This document shows, one piece after another, positions 1 through 11,766 of a stretch of 64,000 nt of DNA. The translations under genes were made by a program, and so were the position numbers. The stretch's first letter is position 1; each line of letters starts with the position of its first letter. The notes below the pieces were generated by a model. It had not been told where the DNA came from, did not search any database, and was given only the letters and a program-made list of their open reading frames with translations. Origin of the DNA: Calvatia gigantea (Eukaryota; Basidiomycota; Agaricomycetes; Agaricales; Lycoperdaceae); the NCBI GenBank assembly GCA_025093985.1, contig JACAAK010000004.1, positions 3,720,001 to 3,784,000 on the forward strand, written 5' to 3'.

Positions 1-1972
1 CCGATAAGGTGACTGCGATCCTTCGGCGACTATCGCGATCAACAGTCCGCATTTTGATAGTGGTTGTTTTGTCCAGTCCGCTCTGCAACTCGGCCAATTG
101 GTTCCGTTGAGCATGGTGCTCGCTCTCATCGAGGGTAAGGATGAAGTTGTAAGGATCAGAGAGGGAGAGTTTAAAAGATGGGAAAAACGATCTGACAACC
201 TTGCCATCAAGACTGTCATAGGCCGACTTTGCTCCCTCCCAAGAACTAAAAACGGCCTTGGCGGAAGCCGAAGCAGGATCCGAGGACTTCTCAAGGGTGA
301 AGGTGGTAAGTGTGGAATTGGGTAAAGCGCGAAGTCGGGCGTCAAGGGCATCGAAAATCTCCTTCGTAGTGCACGAAGTGTAATGGGGTTTTACATCTGG
401 GGTTCCGGCAAAGGTTTTGACATCCACGATCGTGGTGTTAGCTGGTATCCAGGAAATCTTGATACTTCGACGAAGGCCAGGTTGGGAGTTGGACTCATCT
501 TCTGGGTCAGGTGAACAAATACTGCAGACATGTTGCTCTTCGTATTTCGTCTGGACGCATTGGCCGTTGAGGAGCTGTCCGTTCAGGTCCCTGGCCTTTT
601 GCTGGATAATCCAAGTGTTCGAGCGTGGGTAGCGCGCCACCATGGTGAGATATGGAATGCGCCAAGAAATAGTAAGATGATGGGAGTCGCGCTTTAGAAA
701 ACCCATTGTACGACCTTCAGAAGACCGCCCACACACAGTGAATTCGAGGTTCGCACCACGGAACTCCAGTTCACTGAAAGGAAGATCCTCGAGATCCACT
801 GCTTTGCCCACGACAGTTGCTTGTTGGCGTCCACGGACAGTCTCCGTTCTCAGTATGGCAAGATCTTGCTCACTGATGCCAGATCCTGGTTTGGTGAGGA
901 ACTCAATGATTTCGGATTTCGTCGTTTTCACAGGGAGATTTTTTACCTAAGATTTGAGATGCCTCGAAACCGCATATAACGTGATGGATGGTCAATCCCG
1001 CCTCGAGTTTCACAATGGAGTTGAGTATGATTTGTTGAATGGTCATCGCATCTTCCTTGGCCCACTCCTCTTCCTGCCTTTGACGTTCAGCTGCCTTCTC
1101 CCTCTTCCTTGCCTCCTCTAGCCTGCGAGTTTCCTCCAATCGTTTTTTACGAGCAGCCTCAAGCTCCTGTTCCCGCGCTAGCCGAGTGGAAAGCTGTTCC
1201 TGCCTTTTCGAAACAACACCCTCTTGTTCAATTCTCGCCAGGCGGGCGGCATCTGCTTGTTCCTTAATACGGCGTAGAGCTATTTCGCGTGAGCTGGGGT
1301 TGGAAGAAGAGCTGGTGGTGGAGAGTGTAAATTTTGATTTGCCTTTCTGCTTGCTCTTACTGTCGACCGGGGAGGGGGCGGAAGTGGAATCCCAACGACT
1401 GGATATCATTTGGCGGTTGGGTGTTTCCTACGTCATGAGGGGAAACTTTCAGTTGATCCTAAACTCGGCGTAAGACGACAATGCAAGAGCGCACATAAAT
1501 CATAAAAAAAACCAACTCACCGGCTTGATTTCATGCTGGAAATGACACCGCTCGCCCCATTGGCACCGTCCCTTTTGCCATTGTCGACAGGTTTCGCCAA
1601 CCTTTTGAACAACTATAATCCCAGGTCCTCCACTTTCAGGTGCGACACCATCCGCCTGTGACGGGATCGAAGTGCTATATGGAACGTCAGTCTAAATGCC
1701 GCACTGTTTGCTGTGGAAGAAAAGGGGCATTGTACCACACGACTGGATCCTCCACACCCCTCGCCTCCTGGTCATTGGTACATTCGTTCACTTGGGTATC
1801 TGTCGCCTTCAAGCTTGTTAGCGCGCAGAAGTAAAATTGCCAATATGCTTACCTGCTCGGGCACAGGTTCATGCAGTAGCTTGCACCGAGTACCAGACCG
1901 ACACTTTCCTGCTGTGTATAATTTACAAACTTCTGGTGGATTGTCTTGAGATTCAAATGTTCGAAGAACCAT
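1..1972 (-). pseudogene. CCCH / coiled-coil / RING-IBR-type protein, copy 1 (5' part, broken, runs off window)
   Basis: Read on the minus strand from ATG at 1972. Exon 1 encodes a CCCH finger (C-x7-C-x5-C-x3-H, about residues 16-34) and ends at a GTAAGC donor near 1855. A second CCCH finger of the same spacing lies at about 1530-1600, before a GTGAGT donor at 1526. The exon from about 1455 leftward encodes an E/R/Q-rich coiled coil (1100-1300) and RRM-like segments, and enters the region that precedes the RING in copy 2. The RING/IBR part lies left of the window. Compared with 13887-17215 it has an extra base near 1393 and another in an A-run near 944, so the frame is lost twice. It is intact at about 355-375, where copy 2 is broken. 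By domain type it would be an RNA-binding ubiquitin-ligase-like protein. The pseudogene status is inferred from the two indels and could in principle be sequencing error. Confidence 0.72.
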
Positions 1973-2060
1973 TGTTGTGGAATAGTCGAAACGGCAGTCA
2001 GGGTAACCTCACGTCCTGGCTTCTTAAAGCATTCGTGGGAGGTTGATCGGGTGCCTCCAG

Positions 2061-2655
2061 TCAAAACTCCGGCGAGCAGACCCGCCTCGGCATCACGTGT
2101 ACTGTATGGAATGTGTTGCCAAACTACGACGGATGATCGTGAGCGCGAATATGAAGAAATCTTAGGAACAGATCACAAACGAGGGACTGGTTAAACCACA
2201 AATGCAGGGTATAGTAAAGCCACTATTTGGCACATAAGGTGAGCTGCCCACTGTTTCACCATAGTGATATCGGCCTCGCTGGAGACATACTAAATATTGG
2301 TTAGATGTACTTTTCCTGTTCTCCCCGTGGCTACCGCCGAAATTGATGAAAGGATTTTCAATGTCGGTCTGGTGCTTATCAAGACGCCCAAGTTGTATCG
2401 CAATTTGGGAGAAGAACAGAGGGCAAAATAGCCTTAATTGTTTGGAATTCCGACGTCATGTCGTCGGGAGCACAGAACTACAAACTCAACAGGCACCTAG
2501 ACTCTAACTAATCCTGACTGACGGGCATAGCTTTGTTACTGATCGTAAGGGATCAGGCAAGGGCACAAATTACAGATTGCAGTACACTTGAGCGCCGTTG
2601 TGTTCATAGCATCGACCTCAATACACAACCGTTCCAGGACCGGAAACAATCCCAG
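2061..2655. other. No gene seen
   Basis: About 600 bases between the 5' end of the RING-IBR copy and the F-box relic. The first 40 bases still resemble the matching upstream flank of copy 2 (17280-17320), showing that the duplication reached a little beyond the start codon. Beyond that I see no long ORF, spliceable exon chain or repeat. Confidence 0.5.
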
Positions 2656-4051
2656 CTACTTCGGGAGGTCAGTGAGAAGAAAACTCGTGCCCGGCAGGAT
2701 ATTTTCCCCAAGCAAATTCGTAATATCGTTCGTGGAATTTCCAAGTGACGACAATTCGCACCTCCGGTCATCCGCCGGACAAATCAGTCGTAGTTTTCCA
2801 GCCCGAATTCGATCGTGATAGGATGTGAAACATGTCAAAGCAATAGCGACAACTGCAATGTCAGACCCTGGTAGCAAAGGCCAACCCCCCACTGGGAGAA
2901 TCCTAGGCAGGGTGATCAGGAGCAAAGGTGAAGGTGTTCTAGGTGCCTGGTGTTATCTGGGCACTGCAGGATGCAGGCCACAAGACGTTTATGAGTGATC
3001 AATGTCCTGAGGTTTGGTAAGTATGGGGATTCCTCTTTTTTGGGATATTTCCCCCATGGGACGTTGGTGAGCTCGAGGTGAACAATTTTTGGGTGGCGGC
3101 CTAGGAATGAAAGGAGGTGACCAACCCGGGATTGAAGAGGCAGTGTAGCCGAGAGTACGAGGACAGGTAAAGGTGAATTGCTCCAGCAGTAGGCATTGAA
3201 GTTGGGTGAGTAGCACCTTCCAATCCGCGTGGTGAGAACGATCCAAGTAGACTTCATGCAAGTTGGATTATATGGATAGTATGTGCGTGCGTGCCAAGTA
3301 GGCTAAGGGTATCACAAAACAAGAGAGGCGACGGTTGTATGGACGAAAGCTGTATATCTCTCAGCCTGCCTTTTCTCCAGGCCTCGGTGTTACGACTCTG
3401 GTACAAGCGAATAATTGGCTTCTTTCCCCTCAGGCTGGGACCCTCACCATACCAGATACCAGAAAACAACTCGACTCCCCTTTTCACCACCCAAATTTCA
3501 AGCCCTCAGTACTTCGGCAGAGGTGGCGCGAAGCTCATGCCAGCACATCCAGGCAGCATTCCAGAGGCCGGCCCAAAGACATGCACTCTATCCACACCCT
3601 TCGACAACGCGGCCATGAGTAAAGCGCTAAAAAGTGTCTGCCAGGCGTTTCCCAACTCCGCTTGTTCATCAATGGGCAGGTTCGGGAACCCAAACTTGTC
3701 TTCGGGAATGTAGAGGTCCAGTGCGCCAAGGGAATCGAGTTGATGAATAAAGCGTGTCAAGCTCCAGACCTCATGGATGATAGTAGGGCCTTTGTCGAAA
3801 CGGATTGTCAACTTGCGTACATCCTTGATCCAAACCGCTGCGCAGAGCACATGTAAGGCCACAAGGGTGAACGGATATCGAACGTCAATACAGCTGGACC
3901 GTATGATGCCGGACCGCCTGAGGAAATTGTTCAACGCGACATATTTTAGTGTGCGGTTGACTTTCGCGATACGGCACACAAGATTGATGCTATCCGAATA
4001 TTCGAGGACTTCTTCGAGAACCTCAGCGGGAAGGTCGGAGAAAGTGGCCAT
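2656..4051 (-). pseudogene. F-box / LRR-type protein relic
   Basis: ATG at 4051 opens MATFSDLPAEVLEEVLEYSD, a classic N-terminal F-box start (LPxEVLxxVL), followed by the hydrophobic pattern of the motif. The first frame stops at a TGA at 3506-3508 after 181 codons. The same frame continues beyond it to 3254 with a plausible sequence (KY-stop-GLEIWVVKRGVELF), so the stop looks like TGG to TGA. Around 3250 and 3150 the protein-like reading jumps frame twice. It resumes with a leucine-rich stretch (HLLSFLGRHPKIVHLELTNV, about 3080-3140) typical of the LRR-like half of mushroom F-box proteins. A further fragment reaches about 2656. F-box proteins of this family are SCF ubiquitin-ligase adaptors of unknown substrate. 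One stop and at least two frame changes indicate a dead gene. The true 3' end is unclear. Confidence 0.68.
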
Positions 4052-6027
4052 GCAAGATGCAGTCAGGAGAACGATAGGAAGAGTAAAAGTTGTCTGAAAC
4101 AGGAGGAATTTATCGCATTTATGTTGAAATTGTCGTGGTGGCTGTGAAGTCCAATCGGTGTCGAAAACAGTGTGGTCAAAAAATCTTGCCCAAGCCGGCG
4201 CAGGTATTGGCGCTTTGACAAACGGACAGAGGATCGTAAACCCTTACCCGACAGTAGCCAAAATAGCGAACAATACTTGATATTTCAGGCACAAACGCCC
4301 CGACCGGTCCAGTTGTGTCCGCGCTTATTATCAGTTATCCGTTGACCAGACAACTCGTCTCCACCACATCGTCCATCCCCTTGTCAGAGTGCCAATACTC
4401 TGATATCCATATAAGTACATGCTTGGGACTGCAGCAAGGGTGTGTCGGGTCGCTGGATTGGGCAGCGGGCGAGTGGTGTTATGTACCAGATGAACGTGGC
4501 CACACTCGCCATAGCTCGAGGATCTCGGACAGCGTTCCGCCCAACGGTCAGATTATGTTCCCCCATTCCTTCCAAAGTATAGCATGGTCCAGCAATCCAA
4601 GGATTCGCGTGTACTCAAAAATCTGATATTCATCAATTCCTTTACGGAAGTTAACAGTAGGAAAATATGGCCACCTGCGCAAGACAAGGTCTGGTGTACT
4701 TGTCCTAAGTATCATTATCATATCATTTCCGCCTCTAGCATAACAGAATCGGTGAGGGAGAAAAGATTGTTACAGATTCAAAATTGGCATTGAGAAATCA
4801 GTGTTCTCCCGACTAGTCACTGTCTGCCTGACTGGTCGGATTATATAATACAGTCTGACCAGCCGTGGAGAGGTGAGCCGATGGTCATAACTCGCAAGGC
4901 TGCCGGTAAAGGCACAACATACCCAATGTAGACTAGTCCCTTACCCACAATATACAATACTTATAAGTCTGGAATATGCCAAAAAAAAGGACGTGTCGGA
5001 CAAGTTGAGAGCATTTACTAATACTCTTACCGTCTGGAAACTCTGTTCACAAATCAGTCACTAAAATGTGTTCATAACGGATGGCAAAAACTACAAGACT
5101 AATCATGGTTATCACGGTGGCTCAAACAAGAGTCATGATATAATATTACTACCCACCCAGGATGCCCCACAAGCTGCGAGGGGGCCTAGCTGCCCTACGG
5201 ATGGCGTTGAACATCCAGGTCTCCCCCAAAGTGCCCCTGGTTCCTTCACTACACACTGCCCCTATTCCACTCAACCTGACCCAAGCAACTTTTCGACTTC
5301 ACACTCCCTTCCGAAATCAACAAAGGACTAGAATTCCGTTGGCATATAGACGAGGCTCACCTTCGCGTTGTACAGAGGATGCTTAGTGCTACGTTAATAG
5401 CTTAATAATACTTAAATTGTGCGATATAATGTTGTCAAGTTCAGTACCTCAAACTGTGCAGCTGGGTGCGGTTCAGGTCAGGGTCAGCAGCGTTGCTGAC
5501 TTTCTCACGCAGGGGGTGACTGGCCGGACGGGGGTCGGCTGCAGTCAGACAGATTTTGATTGACCTCCGATCAAAATCTAATTGTCCAGGTCAGACCTGG
5601 TCACTGCGAACACTGCTCAGAGAAATGAGTCTAAAAATTTCCTTATATAGTAAATTTCGCCTCGGTGAGTGGATTTTTGGTACCATCGGTGATTGGTACC
5701 GAGTCTGATTGGTTTGCGGTGTTTGCACTACGTGGTCGGAGGCGCTCAACAGCTCCCACGGTTCGTCAGACATACACCATTCAGCATTGAGCAGTGAGCT
5801 ACTTCTACAGTAATCGCGACTTATAGCATATCAAATTGTCACTCTTGGTGGACTGCTACTCTAGATCACACGAACGCCCAAATATAGCGCTAGCGCACAT
5901 CGCGTGTCAAAGGCGTGCAGACGTGCAGACGGTCGTTCCACAAATGAACGTGGTTTCCGAATGATTGTTGCTTTCTTCCAGCCAACCACCTCCCCTATTA
6001 GCAGCCACTTTAGTGATTAGCGGACCT
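4052..6027. other. Intergenic, AT-rich in part, no gene recognised
   Basis: About 2 kb between the F-box relic and the GMC gene. ORFs are short (up to 103 codons at 4315-4626, no recognisable motif). The stretch 4800-5450 is AT-rich. The only structured element seen is the inverted-repeat cluster at 5551-5600, listed separately. Confidence 0.45.
5551..5600. repeat. Two adjacent perfect inverted repeats
   Basis: AGATTTTGAT (5551-5560) is perfectly complementary to ATCAAAATCT (5570-5579) across a 9-base loop. Seven bases later CCAGGTC-A-GACCTGG (5586-5600) is a second palindrome. The surrounding 5450-5620 is rich in short GGTCA/TGACC-like words. It could be the relic of a small DNA transposon (MITE) or a hairpin. 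No matching partner was found elsewhere in the window. Confidence 0.5.
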
Positions 6028-6033
6028 TATAAA
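6028..6033 (+). promoter_or_regulatory. TATA box candidate for the GMC gene
   Basis: TATAAA lies 111 bases upstream of the putative ATG at 6144, in a pyrimidine-rich context that leads into the coding region. Spacing fits a fungal promoter with a roughly 80-base leader. This is a position-based inference only. Confidence 0.35.
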
Positions 6034-6143
6034 CGCGGTTCTCAGCCCTTGTTCTCCTCGCTATTTCCCTCGCCTCGCTCCGAGACAGTGCTTCGGTCCC
6101 CTTCATTCTGTGAAGCCAGCCTCTTTGGCTACCGACTATCGCG

Positions 6144-8767
6144 ATGGCCTTCATGATACACCAAGTGTTGCAGAAGCGGTCATCGAAAACTGGTCACTGA
6201 CCCTTCGACGGTCGCAAAAAAAGCGGACGATGTGATGGGGAAAGACTTCAAGGAATATGATTTTGTGATAGTCGGCGGTGGTGGGTTGCCCCACCTTTGA
6301 TATTTCCTCACCAAGCTCACGAAAGATGCCTAGGAACTGCTGGATGTGTTTTAGCCGCGCGTTTAAGTGAGAATCCCTCTGTGCACGTTCTTGTGCTTGA
6401 GGCTGGTGGCAGGTAGGCTTGCCCTACTGCTCCTTATAATTTCCGTGCCTCTGACTTGTACGCTTTCAGCGGCAAGAGTCTTCCTTTCACTAGAATACCT
6501 GTCGCATACCCTCTGCTTTTTCGGAATTCTAAACATGCTTATCAAATTTATACCGAACCCCAAACCGAGGCTAAAGGGAAGAAGAAATTTTGGCCAAGGG
6601 CAAAGATGTTGGGCGGATGTGAGTTTAGTTTGTAAATCTCCTTTGTGAGGATTTTTTTTAACTCTTGTTCACCAGGCTCTTCTATCAATGCAGAAGCGTA
6701 TGTTTCCCCTGATACATGCTGTGTTTCTGATTAATTCAAATATGACAGTGCTCAATATGGTGCTCCGCAAGACTTCGACGAGTGGGGAAAGATCATCGGG
6801 GACGAGGTTTGGTCATGGAAAAATTTGAGCGAGTGGGTTTTTATCGATTCGGCTCGATTCACCGGCCGACTTTTTTTCACCTTGAACAGGTATTTCAACA
6901 AGTTCGAGAGGTATACCGATGACACCAGATACCCCACCGTGGACAGTAGTATTAAAGGGTCCAATGGTCCTGTCCGGGTGGGCTATTTCAGCCATCTTTC
7001 CGAATCTTCCAAAGATTTTGTCCAGGCGTGTTCACAAGTCGGTGTCCCTCTCAAACCTGACTTTAATACAACCGCTGGTACTCGAGGCGTTAACAGGGTG
7101 GGTTCCCTCCGGCTCTTCAGTGCTCTGGTCTAATTTAATACCTAGATGAGTGAGGACCTTTAAGTATGACATAAATGTTCCTGTACTTAATCCTTACAGT
7201 GACCTATATTGACGAAAATCGAACTCGCGTTTCTTCCGAAACCGCTTACCTCACCAAGGATGTCCTGGCACGGCCTAACCTAACTGTTGTCATCAATGCT
7301 ACAGTTACCAAAATTCTCTTTGAGAAGAACGATGATAATACCAGAGCTGTTGGTGTTGAATTTGCAAGGTCAAAGAGGGGACAGCGATATACCGTTCGTG
7401 CCAAGAACGAAGTCATCGTAACGTCTGTGTCCTGTTACCTTCCTCGAAACCAAGTTTGACTCATGTCCCAGTGCCGGCGCCGTTCATTCACCCCACGTAT
7501 GTTTATCAGTAATTCTTGTGGTGTCCAGCCTGAAGTTCATTAGCTTTTGTTGCTTTCTGGTGTCGGTCCCGCTGGGCACCTGGGGAGCAAGGGCATCCCC
7601 GTCGCTTGTGACCTTCCAGGTGTAGGCTCGAACTTGGTTGACCATCCAGTTGTTGATCTCTACTTCAAAGACAAACATGACAACACCCCGAAACATGTTC
7701 AGCCTCGCAGTCTTCCAGAAGTCTTCAAGTTCATTTACTCCGTTTACGAATATCTGGTCCATCAACGTGGTCCTTTGATCGGAAATGTAAGGGCTGCCTC
7801 CGGATACCGCCTTTTCTATTTGCACTCATAGATTATATTAGGTCAACGAGGCTGCTGCGTTCATTCGTTCAGATGACCCCGCACTCTTTCCTGAAAAACA
7901 ATTTCAAAATAATGTCAAGGATAGCACATCAGGGGACGACGGGCCAGACCTGGAGATTTTTTTTTCACCCATGGCGTACAAGGTAGGTGGGTAGTTGAAC
8001 TTCAGAGTGATTCTGACTTGAATGGGACTAACTAACCAACAGAAACACGGTCGCTTCATGTTTCCCATGCACGCTTTCTCGATTCATGCTTGTTTGCTTC
8101 GGTTAGTCTTCTCTCAGGTTCTCATCCAACACCTGATACCCAAACTCCAATAGACCCTTGAGCAAGGGTGCGTTACGCCTGAGGACCGCCGATCCGTTTG
8201 ACCTTCCCTCCGTTGATCCCAAGTGCGTCCTACGTGTTCCCCCTTCGCTCATCCTAACTTGCGTTTCTGCATAGGTATCTTTCCGCCCCTGAAGACGTAG
8301 AGAAAATCCGGCGAGGCCTCCGTTTCATCTTGAAAGTCGCCAAACAAGAGCCCCTCGCGAACCACATTCAACTTCAACTTCAAGCACAAACTTCTTGATA
8401 CTGATTGTGACATGGCGTCTGATGCCGAGCTCGAGGAGTTGATCAGGGAACGTGTAGAGACGTTGTACCATCCGGGGAGTACTTGCCGCATGGCGCCTGA
8501 GGCCGAGGGTGGTGTCGTTGATTCGCATTTGAGGGTGTACGGCATCGAGGGGTTGCGGGTTGCGGATGCTTCCATCTTTCCCGAGATCGTTTCTGGTCAT
8601 ACTGTATGTGTTGTCCTTTCTTTTCCGCATGAGTTTGCGTGACTCATAACCGGGTGCCTTAGGCCGGTGCTTGTTATGCCATTGGCGAACGTGCTGCAGA
8701 TTTCCTTAAGGCCGAGTACGGTCTCAGAGCAAATCCTGACGATCCACGGCATACGGAGAGGGTTTGA
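6144..8767 (+). pseudogene. GMC oxidoreductase (FAD-dependent alcohol/sugar oxidase family), multi-exon, decayed
   Basis: About twelve short GT-AG introns can be followed; the first is 6281-6333, then 6413-6469, 6619-6675, 6698-6748 and 6833-6889. Spliced, the N-terminus gives the ADP-binding motif VIVGGGTAG followed by CVLAARLSEN and LVLEAGG. Next come the GMC signature LGGCSSINA, GAVHSPHLLLLSGVGPA (second GMC signature), and near the C-terminus [11 protein letters not shown] and SGHTAGACYAIGE, which carry the two active-site positions (His and His). These are hallmarks of flavin oxidases and dehydrogenases acting on alcohols, aldehydes or sugars; mushroom paralogs serve lignocellulose or secondary metabolism. 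The substrate cannot be predicted. Breaks: the first 20 codons need at least two indels (about 6156 and 6187) to join the ATG to the FAD motif. A one-base gain in a CAACTT repeat near 8370 shifts the frame just before the C-terminal domain. No secretion signal is evident. Confidence 0.82.
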
Positions 8768-9847
8768 TCATTGCATTTAGAGAAATGGTGAGACTTGCAT
8801 GAATCTGGTTGGAATAACGGGACTTGTGCGCTCATGCTTTTTTTTGTGCTCGGCCCCTGAAATTTGTTAGACGCGTTGTACCGGGTTGAGATTGTGATTG
8901 CATCCTTTGTGTGTGCCTTCCCCAAGTGGCCCCAGACGATTTGGTACTCAGATTCGGAGTCCTACACACCGAGGTAGGAGGATGGCCAATAAGCCGAGAA
9001 ACGGTGCAAGGTAATTCGTAACCTGGGCGAATAACATGGCCGATGTAGCGAGATAGTTCAAGATATAGTGTCGGATAGTATGTGGCTGATGCCTTGCGTG
9101 AGATCTACCAGAAATTTGGTCAATGTGAATAGGAAGGGAACGTACAAGAACGACCCGCTTACGCAGAAACACGTTGAGCAGAGGTATTGAGTAGCTTCAT
9201 GTGCAATGTCTTGAAGCCGAGAATCAATAATTCAATATTCTGACATCCAATATATTTTGAAAAGGGAACTTATCAGGTGGCCCATAGCTTCAGGCTCGAC
9301 CCCCCGGCCATACCTCTAGGCGTGTGAGGCTTCCGAACCCTACTTTTTCATCTGCCTCTGGGAAGGTCCAAATGGTATTGTTCGGATAACAGAATCCCCG
9401 GAAGTAGTATCTACACACATCGGATAATTCTCGGAGACACGTCTTGTGGGTCCTCGGGTGGGGCAGAGATCCAATAAATTCCTGAGGAGAAATGGACGTG
9501 GCGTGACCCGCTGATGGAGCGAGGCAATCTCATCGTCGCAGATCGTGGAGTCAGCCTTGTTATTCAGAATGGTGTCCAAGTTTCTTGCTCAACCTATACA
9601 GTTGTTTGACTACATCTTACTTATCACCCGGAATGTTGCAGAAACATCGTTGTTATCACTTCATTTGATCCGATTACATGTACTCATTCCCGACAAACAA
9701 TCCTCGAGTCCAATCCACCAATCCAAACGAGGTGGAATGGTGACGAAAATACGCCTGTAGTGTATGACAATCAGAACTTGCGCCAATGCCATCAATGCTA
9801 ACACTCAAGTCCTCACCGAAGGTGGTATCATGAAACGACGGTATCAA
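8768..9847. other. Intergenic, nothing recognised
   Basis: No exon chain, domain motif or repeat could be supported in this kilobase. The short ORFs at 8948-9172 and 9340-9579 (minus) have no recognisable features. Confidence 0.45.
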
Positions 9848-10105
9848 CTATTTCCCTTTGTTGTTCTCCTCCCATTCAAGGCGGTCCCCCTCCCTAAACG
9901 CGTCAATAATACGCCTCGCCTCGTCATATGCGCCAGGTTCCCAATGCTTCAACCCGTAACTCCTCATAAAACCGTGCATGCCACCGTACGGCTTGCAGTA
10001 CTGGTAGTCAGAGGGGGGAACCCACCGCGAGTTGTTTTGTGCGGAAGAATGCTGGGAGCCGGCGGTGTTGGCGTTGGTCGCATTGTTGTTGGCGGGCTGA
10101 GGCAT
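9848..10105 (-). CDS. Small hypothetical protein (85 aa)
   Basis: A single-exon ORF of 85 codons. The first 25 residues are Asn/Ala/Ser-rich and likely disordered. The rest is a compact, strongly charged segment with PPSDYQYCKPYGGMHGFM and a helix-like DEARRIIDAFREGDRLEWEE. The composition contrast and non-repetitive aromatic-rich core look like a real folded small domain rather than a chance ORF. I do not recognise a named family. It could also be the last exon of a longer gene. No signal peptide or membrane segment. Confidence 0.5.
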   Translation of the reverse strand: MPQPANNNATNANTAGSQHSSAQNNSRWVPPSDYQYCKPYGGMHGFMRSYGLKHWEPGAYDEARRIIDAFREGDRLEWEENNKGK

Positions 10106-11234
10106 AACTACTGGGGCTTCGACACGGGGGTTTAAGCTTTAAGCTGAAGAAGGAATGAGCTGGTGTTCCTCTTCTTATAGTCCTCTGAATTTTCCTTGGG
10201 GTTCCGCCTTCTTTGGGGTACACGTCACTTAAACCCAAATAAGGCCCCTGACGATGTACGTTTTCAAACTTCTTTGGGTCTTGTATTGGTGACCGCAGAT
10301 ATCCACTCCCTTACTTGCCTCCCATCCCGACAGTAGTAGGCGTTATTGGCGTCAGCTGTACCTTACGCGTAACCGAGCCACGACACCTCCGGGGCGTGGT
10401 GGCAATCCAACAGAGGTTCTTATTCAAACATCGCAGACCATGAAGCTTGAAGATATCCGCGACATTTTCTGCAAGACTGTCATCAACGTGTGATGGCTTG
10501 ACAACCGAATATTCGGCCGGGAAATGGAGCATCACGTACTCCAACTCTTGTTAACAGTTGAAACGTTGATTGGCGGTTACGAGACCGCCGATCTTGTCCC
10601 CGATCCAACCTCCGAAAATCTGAAGCCCGCCATTCCCATTCAGAAAACTGAGCGCTGCGCACTGACCCCGATGAACTTGACCAACTAAAGCCTTCTATCT
10701 GCCCCACTGCCTTGGGGATCACCGGTCATCACACACCCACCGCAGTCTACACGGCAGCAGCCAGGCACTGCCGTAATCAGGGACGACGGAGCCTCCTAAT
10801 CAACGCCTTCATTATTCGAAGCGAATTTGAAGACTCATTTGCAACTTAATTTCTTGTCTTCTGGTTGTCCCGGTTGTCCCCTTCAAATGGATCGAGGATA
10901 ATGGAATGTTACATTCTATCATAGTTTCCATATTTTCATCAATTTCAATGCTGCTGTGGTCTCTTGTAACACGCCCATCAATTATTATAACATTGCGAAA
11001 ATCGCGAAAAGGAAAACGTATTGCACTTGACTACACGGAATGTTGAAAGTATAAAAGGAGATCCTCAACGAGTCAAAAGTTTGAAGCGGTTCATTCTCGA
11101 ATTTTTTTAGAGGTTGGTTTCGTGAAAGCGAACCCGTTGTTCTTTCTTGCGCTCGCTTGGTGCGCCAACATCCTAAATCTGAGAGTGATATGAGAGTTTA
11201 TCCCGGCATATCAACAACCACGCCCTTCACGTAC
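10106..11234. other. Intergenic with weak short ORFs
   Basis: Contains a 54-codon plus ORF at 10524-10688 and overlapping minus ORFs at 10311-10722, none with recognisable motifs. A TATAAAAG at 11050-11057 points rightward but no gene follows on that strand. The last 80 bases before 11235 would be the 3' region of the basic protein gene. Confidence 0.4.
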
Positions 11235-11766
11235 TTAATAGTAATGATATCCCTCCAAGCCAGCATCTTCCATCTTCACATCCTGATACCCATCGAAAGC
11301 CGCCTGCCCCGCACCTGTCGCGTTCTGACCCATTTTCCGCTGACGTGGGGTGGTACTACCAGTAGTCTTCCTCGCAGTTTGTTTTATGCGAGGAGCCTTC
11401 GGTTGGCTTGGACCTGGCATAGGCGCGATTTGCAAAGTCGGTATTATAGCAACGCCCGAAATAACAGCACCAGCAGCAGCTTTCTTGGCGGTTTGTTTGC
11501 GTGGCGCTGCCGCTTTTGGAGCGGCAACCGCCTTGCCAGTGTGCTGTCGCGGGAGCTGATTTTTTTGCAGTTGCAGCTGGCTTCTTGCGTGGTGCGCTGG
11601 CCTGTGCGCCCGTTATGAGCGTGGTGGTCGTGGTCGTGGTTGTGGTAGTCATGGTTGTGGTCATGCTGTGCGAAGAAGCCGCTGTCGCCGCTGCCTTGCG
11701 TCGTGGCGCTGCAGCGGGGCCAGTGGCCTTTTTGGCAGTCTGTTTTTCCTTTGGAACGCGTGGCAT
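11235..11766 (-). pseudogene. Lys/Ala/Thr-rich basic protein, frameshifted
   Basis: ATG at 11766 begins MPRVPKEKQTAKKATGPA, then repeated TAKKA, PRKKPAAT and PRRKAAA blocks and a run of threonines encoded by a GTG/TGG-type simple repeat (about 11620-11665). The same style of blocks (KQTAKKAAAG, IKQTARKTTG) continues in another frame down to 11235, ending in DVKMEDAGLEGYHYY. The frame changes near 11535, so one indel separates two halves that clearly belong together. Composition resembles histone H1 tails or other DNA-binding basic proteins, but no globular H1 domain or clear AT-hook is present, so the role is unknown. A single sequencing error could equally explain the break. Confidence 0.55.

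Noticed and set aside
4315..4626. 103-codon plus ORF
   Set aside because: No recognisable motif, and overlapping antisense ORFs of similar length suggest chance.
10524..10688. 54-codon plus ORF (MEHHVLQLLLTVETLIGGYE...)
   Set aside because: No homology, splice context or codon signal strong enough to support it as a gene.
11157..11618. 153-codon plus-strand ORF with a TATAAAAG box at 11050
   Set aside because: It is antisense to the repetitive Lys/Ala-rich coding sequence, has no domain pattern of its own, and the open frame follows from the repeats.
11611..11665. Possible CRISPR-like or satellite array
   Set aside because: It is a short GTGGT-type simple repeat coding for threonines, without spacers.
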